Made by a program: the position numbers and the translations under genes
NCBI GenBank assembly: GCA_045530865.1
Contig: JAZSCX010000012.1
Span: 1-9,668, forward strand
Reading direction: 5' to 3'
Length of the DNA stretch: 9,668 nucleotides
From: Avoscillospira sp045530865
Lineage (GTDB): Bacteria > Bacillota > Clostridia > Oscillospirales > Oscillospiraceae
Notes under the pieces: generated by a model
What the model saw: only the letters and a program-made list of their open reading frames with translations
Database searches by the model: none
What the model was told of the DNA's origin: nothing
Shown here: piece by piece, positions 5,562-9,668 of the stretch
How positions within the stretch are numbered: position 1 is the first letter of the stretch
How the letters are laid out: every line of letters starts with the position of its first letter

Positions 5562-6944
5562 ATGTCTGAATTCATGGAATTTGTGTTCCGGCAGCTGCGG
5601 AACAGTTTGGTACTGGTATTTCTGGCTGGGATTGCAGCGGCGGGTGTACTGGCTGTGGTCTATTTGTTCCACAGGCGCAAATATCAGGGCGAAAAAAAGT
5701 TCCCGTGGGGCAAAACCCTCTGCTGGCTGCTGCTGGCAGGCTATGGTCTGATCCTGCTCTATGCCACCCTGCTTCGTTTCTCTGGCTTTCGGGAGATCAA
5801 CCTCCACCTGTTTCGGGCGTGGCGGGAGGCATGGAACCATTTCTCCGCCAAGACCTGGGGTAACCTGCTGCTCAATATTGCGTTGTTTGTCCCGCTGGCT
5901 GTGCTGCTGCCACTGCTGGGGAAGTCGTTCCGCAAGTGGTATCTGACAATTCCCACCGGGCTTGCTCTTTCTCTGGCAATTGAGCTTTTGCAGCTTGGTC
6001 TTGCCCGGGGCATCTGCGATGTGGACGATCTGTTTACCAACACCCTCGGTGCGGCAGTGGGTTATTTTGCCGTGATGGCAGTTCTGTCCGCAGCGAAAAA
6101 GCAGTGGAAGCCCGCTGTGGTCTGTGCCTGTCTGGCACTGACGCCGGCCATTGCCGTGGGAGGTATCGTTGCCACCTATCATCTGCAGGAATATGGCAAT
6201 CTGCCCATGGCTCCCGCCTACACCAACCACACCGCAGATGTGGAATGGACACTGGGCTGCGTGCTGCCGGACACGGGAGAGACAGCGGCGGTCTACCGGG
6301 CACAGCCCATGAGCCGTGCGGACTGCGACGCCTTTGCCGCAGAGATGGCAGCCATCACCGGCACGAAAATCGGCATGACCAGCTATTATCAGGGCATGGC
6401 CTATTACCACCTGACCCAAGGCGTTCTCTGGGTAAACTACTATGACGGCAGCTACGAATTCTTTCAGGGTTATGAGGAAAGCGGTGAGGCTTGGCCTGCG
6501 GCAGACCGGGAAACAGTAGAACAGGCGTTGGACGCTTTCCCCGTTATGATTCCCGAAACAGCAGAATTTGCCGATGAAGGCGACGGCTGGTACCGGTTCA
6601 CCTGCGACAAGCAGATCGATGGCGCAGTCATGATGGACGGCACCCTGCGGTGCCGGTACGAGGGGAATACCATTGTAGAGTTGGAGAACGGACTGGTCTG
6701 GTATACTTATTATAATGAAGCACCCATCCTCACGCCGCAGGAGGCCTATTCGCAGCTCTGCGCCGGAAAGTTCTATGACGGTGGGTTCTTTGAATACAAC
6801 CGTCCGGCAGATGTGCAGGTGTTCGGCTGCAGGCTGGATTATGAAATTGACACCAAAGGCTTTTATCAGCCGGTATGGCGTTTTGATGTTGCATCGACCG
6901 AAAGCAGCTATCACGACTGCATTATGATCCCGGCAATCCCATAA
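5562..6944 (+). CDS. VanZ-family membrane protein with large C-terminal extracytoplasmic region
   Basis: This 460-residue protein has hydrophobic segments at about 15-36, 52-73, 102-120, 125-147, 160-178 and 184-207. The VanZ-type core spans roughly 50-175 and shows the usual pattern: NIALFVPLAVLLPLL (105-119), the acidic helix AIELLQLGLARGICDVDD (139-156) and NTLGAAVGY (160-168). VanZ relatives are poorly characterised; the founding member affects teicoplanin resistance, so a glycopeptide-resistance role should not be assumed. Residues about 210-460 are soluble, aromatic-rich (many Tyr/Trp) and probably outside the cell. I recognise no domain there; it may be a ligand- or wall-sensing module. 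The start is supported by AGGAGG 7 bases upstream of ATG. The gene is flanked by its own promoter and a strong hairpin, so it is likely monocistronic. Confidence 0.8.
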   Translation: MSEFMEFVFRQLRNSLVLVFLAGIAAAGVLAVVYLFHRRKYQGEKKFPWGKTLCWLLLAGYGLILLYATLLRFSGFREINLHLFRAWREAWNHFSAKTWGNLLLNIALFVPLAVLLPLLGKSFRKWYLTIPTGLALSLAIELLQLGLARGICDVDDLFTNTLGAAVGYFAVMAVLSAAKKQWKPAVVCACLALTPAIAVGGIVATYHLQEYGNLPMAPAYTNHTADVEWTLGCVLPDTGETAAVYRAQPMSRADCDAFAAEMAAITGTKIGMTSYYQGMAYYHLTQGVLWVNYYDGSYEFFQGYEESGEAWPAADRETVEQALDAFPVMIPETAEFADEGDGWYRFTCDKQIDGAVMMDGTLRCRYEGNTIVELENGLVWYTYYNEAPILTPQEAYSQLCAGKFYDGGFFEYNRPADVQVFGCRLDYEIDTKGFYQPVWRFDVASTESSYHDCIMIPAIP

Positions 6945-6968
6945 CCGGCAAAACCAACGGTGTATTCC

Positions 6969-7008
6969 ACGGGCCGGAACCCCCTATGACTGGGGGTTCC
7001 GGCCCGTT
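6969..7008 (+). terminator. 16-bp terminator-like hairpin after the VanZ gene
   Basis: The arms 6969-6984 and 6992-7007 (outer bases ACGGGCC/GGCCCGT) are perfect 16-bp complements around a 7-base loop, starting 25 bases past the stop codon. Only a short T stretch follows (TTTG), so termination would rely on the very stable stem. It separates the VanZ gene from the rpmH operon. Confidence 0.7.
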
Positions 7009-7062
7009 TGACCACAAGATACGGTTTTATGCGAAAACAGTGGAAATTTCCGCATTTTTTAG

Positions 7063-7092
7063 TTGACAGTTTGACAGAATGTTTGGTATAAT
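7063..7092 (+). promoter_or_regulatory. Promoter of the rpmH-rnpA-yidD-yidC-jag operon
   Basis: Perfect TTGACA (7063-7068) and TATAAT (7087-7092) are spaced by 18 bases, with TGG before the -10 (extended -10). A second TTGACA at 7071-7076 is only 10 bases from the -10 and is not usable with it. An A/T-rich tract (7054-7060) precedes the -35 and could serve as an UP element, fitting the high expression of a ribosomal protein operon. Confidence 0.8.
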
Positions 7093-7134
7093 ACATCGTG
7101 CGTGTCCATGGGATGCGCCTGAAAACACTCGCTG

Positions 7135-7155
7135 CGGCTGCCCCCGTGGCAGCTG
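7135..7155 (+). promoter_or_regulatory. Leader hairpin upstream of rpmH
   Basis: CGGCTGCC (7135-7142) pairs with GGCAGCTG (7148-7155), including one G-T wobble, around CCCGT. It lies in the roughly 87-base leader, 17 bases before the rpmH ribosome binding site. It could stabilise the mRNA or bind a regulator; no specific mechanism is shown. Confidence 0.4.
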
Positions 7156-7185
7156 TTGAGCATATTTTTACAGGAGGTGTACACA

Positions 7186-7320
7186 ATGCTGCGTACCTAT
7201 CAGCCCAAGAAGCGTCACAGATCCAAGGTGCATGGTTTCAGACAGAGAATGGCCACCAAGAACGGCCGCAAGGTTCTGGCTCGCCGCCGCGCCAAGGGCA
7301 GAGCAAAGCTGTCCGCCTAA
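7186..7320 (+). CDS. rpmH: 50S ribosomal protein bL34
   Basis: This 44-residue, strongly basic protein is the full usual length of bL34, a late-assembling protein of the large ribosomal subunit that sits in the rRNA. The family signature is clear: it opens MLRTYQPKKRHRSK, continues VHGFRQRMATKNGRKVLARR and ends in a Lys/Arg/Gly-rich tail. AGGAGG (7172-7177) lies 8 bases before the ATG. It is first in an operon with rnpA, yidD, yidC and jag, and the promoter at 7063-7092 is directed at it. Confidence 0.97.
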   Translation: MLRTYQPKKRHRSKVHGFRQRMATKNGRKVLARRRAKGRAKLSA

Positions 7321-7359
7321 GTTGTGTGGGCCGCGTATACCGCCAAATATAGAATTGAT

Positions 7360-7392
7360 ACGAGGCGAATAGAAGTATTCTGTTCGCCTCGT
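7360..7392 (+). promoter_or_regulatory. Hairpin between rpmH and rnpA (processing site or attenuator)
   Basis: ACGAGGCGAA (7360-7369) pairs with TTCGCCTCGT (7383-7392). The stem continues through a T-G wobble and AGAA/TTCT to a 3-base loop GTA, a near-perfect 15-bp stem. No T-tract follows (CCGTTTATC), so it is a weak terminator at best. It fits the need to produce far more L34 than RNase P protein through 3'-end protection, RNase processing or partial termination. Confidence 0.6.
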
Positions 7393-7418
7393 CCGTTTAT
7401 CAGGAGTTTCAGATCATC

Positions 7419-7796
7419 ATGCAGTTTTCCAAATCGCTCAAGCTGAATCACCTGTTCCGCAGACTGTATCAGAAGGGCAGATCCGCCGCCAACAAGTATC
7501 TGGTGGTCTATTGCCGACGCAACGGTTCTCAGGAGAACCGCATCGGCTACACGGTCAGCGCCAAGCTGGGACACGCTGTGGTGCGAAACCGGGTGCGCCG
7601 CCGTCTGCGGGAGATCTATCGCCTCCACGAAGGCCGGTTCAAGCCCGGCTGGGATCTGGTGGTGGTGGTTCGTTCCAGAGCCGTGGATGCTCCCTACAAG
7701 AAGCTGGAGGGGGCTTATCTGTCTCTGGCGGACAAGCTGGAGCTGCTGAAAAAAGAGGAGCCTGCCCATGAAACGGATTCTTCTGGCCTGCATTAA
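7419..7796 (+). CDS. rnpA: RNase P protein component
   Basis: This 125-residue basic protein pairs with the RnpB RNA to remove 5' leaders from pre-tRNAs. It opens MQFSKSLKLNHLFRRLYQKG with the family's FRR-type start, followed by YLVVYCRRN and IGYTVSAKLGHAVVRNR. The diagnostic RNR motif lies at 56-65 (RNRVRRRLRE), then GWDLVVVVR and a C-terminal helix. Length is normal for the family. AGGAG (7402-7406) is 12 bases from the ATG, a rather long spacing that may lower translation relative to rpmH. The last 29 bases overlap yidD. RnpB RNA itself was not seen in the window. Confidence 0.96.
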   Translation: MQFSKSLKLNHLFRRLYQKGRSAANKYLVVYCRRNGSQENRIGYTVSAKLGHAVVRNRVRRRLREIYRLHEGRFKPGWDLVVVVRSRAVDAPYKKLEGAYLSLADKLELLKKEEPAHETDSSGLH

Positions 7797-8013
7797 TTTC
7801 TATCAGAGAGCCATCTCCCCCTTTTTCCCTGCCCGATGCCGGTATGTCCCCACCTGCTCACAGTATGCGGTGGAGGCCATTGAACGGTTCGGCCCGTGGA
7901 AAGGCGGCTGGCTGGCTTTCCGGCGGCTGATGCGCTGTCACCCATTCAGCAAGCACGACAGGTTTGACCCCGTTCCCCCGCAAAATTCCCCTATAATGGA
8001 GGAAGAAACATGA
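7768..8013 (+). CDS. yidD: Membrane protein insertion efficiency factor YidD
   Basis: This 81-residue protein has a short amphipathic N-terminus (MKRILLACINFYQRAISPFF) and the invariant family core CRYVPTCSQYAVEAIERFG (24-42), then RRLMRCHPF (52-60) and DPVP. Cys24, Cys30 and Cys57 are the conserved cysteines. YidD assists membrane insertion and acts together with YidC. The usual Gly-Gly before the DPVP motif is replaced here by HDRF, a minor departure. It overlaps rnpA by 29 bases, with its ribosome binding site GAGGAG (7756-7761) inside rnpA, and overlaps yidC through ATGA. Confidence 0.95.
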   Translation: MKRILLACINFYQRAISPFFPARCRYVPTCSQYAVEAIERFGPWKGGWLAFRRLMRCHPFSKHDRFDPVPPQNSPIMEEET

Positions 8014-9209
8014 ATCTCAGTGATCTCATCCGAATTCCCTTCGGCTATCTGCTGGACTGGCTGTATCAGTTCTCCGGCAACTACGGTGTTGCCCTGATCC
8101 TCTTCTCTCTGATCGTCAAGGTCGTTCTGCTTCCCATGAACGCCAAGAGCAAGAAGAGCAGTCTGAAGATGGCCCGCGTGGCCCCCCTGGCCAAGGCCCT
8201 TGAGGTCAAGTATGCAGATGACAAGGTCAAGTATCAGCAGGAAGTTTCTAAGCTGTACAAAGAAGAAGGCGTTTCTGTCGGCGGCGGCTGCCTGTGGAGC
8301 CTGATTCCGCTGCTGATCCTGCTGCCTCTGTACAATGTCATCCGTGAACCCCTTACCTATGTGATGCATATCCCCGCTGAGCTGTCCGCTCAGATCGTGG
8401 AGGTCATCGATCAGCATGTGAAGCTGTCCGGCAACGAATTTTACCATCAGCTGTTCGCCGCCAAGTATCTGGGCGAATACTCCAAGGAGATTCTTGCTGC
8501 CATCCCTGAGTTGAATGGTGTTCTGCCGAACCCCATCGATTTCACGTTCCTGGGCATCGATCTGGCATCTATTCCCAGCTGGAAGGTCTGGCTGGCAACC
8601 AGCTGGAGCGCCGTGGGCGGGGCCATTCTGGCTCTGCTGTCCGGCGGATCCAACCTGCTGAGCATGTGGATCGCCCAGAAGATCAATGCATCCGTCACCA
8701 CCAACGAAAAGGGCGAGAAGGACAAGGATGCCGCCGCTACGGCCAACCAGTCCATGAATACCATGATGTGGATGATGCCCATCATGTCCATCGTATTCGG
8801 CTTTACCATGCCTGCCGCTGTCACTGTCTACTGGATCGCTCAGGCCGTATTTGGCATCATCACCGATACCCCCATGACCCTCTACTACCGCAAGGTCTAT
8901 GCCGCGGAGGATGAGGTGCGCCGCCAGAGAGCTGCCGAAGAGGCTGCTGCCGAAGCAGAGAAGGAGCGCATCCGCGCAGGGCGCCGTGCCGCCAACCCCG
9001 ACGGCATCATGGAAAACACCAGCAAAAAGAAGCTGGAGCGGAAAGAGCGCGAAGAGCGTGAAGCCGCCGCCAAGCGCTATGCCATCGAGCATGGCATCAT
9101 CGAACCCGATGCAGAGCAGGAGATCCATACGGAAAAGTGTCCCTCCGGTATCCCCGACCGCCCCTACTGCAAGGGCCGCAATTACGATCCCAACCGATAT
9201 AAAAAATAA
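8010..9209 (+). CDS. yidC: YidC/Oxa1-family membrane protein insertase
   Basis: This 399-residue Gram-positive-type YidC inserts membrane proteins alone or with SecYEG. It has no large periplasmic domain and no lipobox, unlike Bacillus SpoIIIJ. Hydrophobic segments lie at about 25-43, 93-112, 196-222 and 250-285. Lys37 in LIVKVVLLP sits where SpoIIIJ has the essential groove arginine, a conservative swap. Residues 45-85 form the charged cytoplasmic hairpin. The C-terminal 100 residues (about 300-399) are highly charged and helical (REEREAAAKR-type), ending in a tail with Cys377 and Cys387, and could contact ribosomes. ATG 8010 overlaps the yidD stop; GGAGGAA (7998-8004) precedes it. jag follows after 20 bases. 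Confidence 0.96.
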   Translation: MNLSDLIRIPFGYLLDWLYQFSGNYGVALILFSLIVKVVLLPMNAKSKKSSLKMARVAPLAKALEVKYADDKVKYQQEVSKLYKEEGVSVGGGCLWSLIPLLILLPLYNVIREPLTYVMHIPAELSAQIVEVIDQHVKLSGNEFYHQLFAAKYLGEYSKEILAAIPELNGVLPNPIDFTFLGIDLASIPSWKVWLATSWSAVGGAILALLSGGSNLLSMWIAQKINASVTTNEKGEKDKDAAATANQSMNTMMWMMPIMSIVFGFTMPAAVTVYWIAQAVFGIITDTPMTLYYRKVYAAEDEVRRQRAAEEAAAEAEKERIRAGRRAANPDGIMENTSKKKLERKEREEREAAAKRYAIEHGIIEPDAEQEIHTEKCPSGIPDRPYCKGRNYDPNRYKK

Positions 9210-9229
9210 CGAACAATTGGAGTTTGGAA

Positions 9230-9668
9230 ATGGAAAAATTCATTACCGCCACTGGCAAGACCATTGATCTGGCCATTGAAGCTGCCCTCCAGCAGTTGAA
9301 CATGGACCGGGACAGTGTATCTGTCGAGGTTCTGGAAAATCCCAAGTCCGGTTTCCTTGGTTTCGGTTCCTGCCCTGCCAAGGTCAAAGTGACCTACGAA
9401 GTGCCCGATGAGGATGTCAAGCCGGCACCCGCCCTGTCTTCCGCATCCCGCAGCAAGCCGAAGAAGCAGGAGCCCAAGCAGGAGGCCAAGCCCCTGCAGC
9501 CCATCAACCCCAAGCCCGCCGCCCCCAAGGCGGAGGCGCCCAAGGCTGAAGCGCCCAAGCAGGAAAAGCCCAAGGCTGAGCGCCGCCCCGAACAGCCCAG
9601 AAAGCAGAAGGAAAAGAAGCCTTCCGCTCCCAAGGCAGAGGCTCCCAAGGCCGAACCCAAAGAATATG
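9230..9668 (+). CDS. jag: Jag/KhpB RNA-binding protein, N-terminal part (runs off window)
   Basis: 146 complete codons are visible; the end lies beyond the window. Residues 1-55 form the Jag_N domain (MEKFITATGKTIDLAIEAAL, with the motif NPKSGFLGFG at 37-46). From residue 60 a low-complexity linker rich in Lys, Pro, Ala, Glu and Gln carries tandem APKAE-type units. In known Jag/KhpB proteins, KH and R3H RNA-binding domains follow, so they should lie just to the right. The family binds RNA and affects cell division and elongation in Gram-positive bacteria, and it is almost always next to yidC, as here. Start: ATG 9230, with GGAG (9219-9222) 7 bases upstream. Confidence 0.93.
   Translation, partial: MEKFITATGKTIDLAIEAALQQLNMDRDSVSVEVLENPKSGFLGFGSCPAKVKVTYEVPDEDVKPAPALSSASRSKPKKQEPKQEAKPLQPINPKPAAPKAEAPKAEAPKQEKPKAERRPEQPRKQKEKKPSAPKAEAPKAEPKEY

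Noticed and set aside
5505..6914. 469-codon open frame on the minus strand opposite the VanZ gene
   Set aside because: It is a compositional shadow with no family signature, while the plus-strand protein has coherent TM segments, promoter, ribosome binding site and terminator.
5562..6944. Glycopeptide resistance determinant
   Set aside because: VanZ-like domains are widespread outside van clusters and no vanH, vanA or vanX genes are present, so no resistance claim is made.
7938..9128. 396-codon open frame on the minus strand opposite yidC
   Set aside because: It is Gly/His/Asp-rich low-quality sequence fully overlapping a certain yidC gene.

Overview
The window looks like a chromosomal segment of a Gram-positive member of the Clostridia, most likely an Oscillospiraceae/Ruminococcaceae-type gut anaerobe. 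This is inferred from three things: strong AGGAGG-type ribosome binding sites, a class I (archaeal-type) lysyl-tRNA synthetase, and a GTAGGGGCG...CGCCCCTAC intergenic repeat of a kind I associate with this group. The right-hand gene order rpmH-rnpA-yidD-yidC-jag is the conserved block often found near the bacterial replication origin. All supported intact genes lie on the plus strand.

Layout. (1) 1-160: a 12-bp hairpin with a T-tract (terminator of an upstream gene or a small structured RNA). (2) 163-2628: an AT-rich accessory transcription unit. It has a consensus promoter, two overlapping mini-ORFs, a secreted protein with a caspase-like (clan CD) His/Cys signature and a PepSY-like middle region, and a lipoprotein gene whose GTG start overlaps the preceding stop by one base. 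(3) 2629-3243: a 615-base gap holding a terminator-like hairpin that reads best on the minus strand, a possible minus-strand gene remnant, and the lysK promoter. An exact 19-base sequence occurs at 141-159 and again at 3133-3151, so it brackets the whole accessory unit. (4) 3244-5283: lysK, a class I LysRS carrying an appended Trbp111/EMAPII-type tRNA-binding domain. (5) 5284-5561: terminator, REP-like repeats, promoter. (6) 5562-6944: a VanZ-family membrane protein with a large extracytoplasmic C-terminal region, closed by a 16-bp hairpin. (7) 7063-9668: promoter and operon rpmH, rnpA, yidD, yidC, jag (jag runs off the window end).

How the genes work together. The right-hand operon is housekeeping: ribosomal protein bL34, the RNase P protein, the YidD/YidC membrane-insertion factors, and the RNA-binding protein Jag/KhpB. 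lysK supplies Lys-tRNA. The left-hand cassette is the part not explained by core metabolism. Its compositional contrast, bracketing repeat, probable protease/lipoprotein pairing and mini-ORFs make it the best candidate for an undescribed envelope or extracellular system. That role is inference; the sequence directly shows only the export signals, the His/Cys motif pair, the coupling and the repeats.
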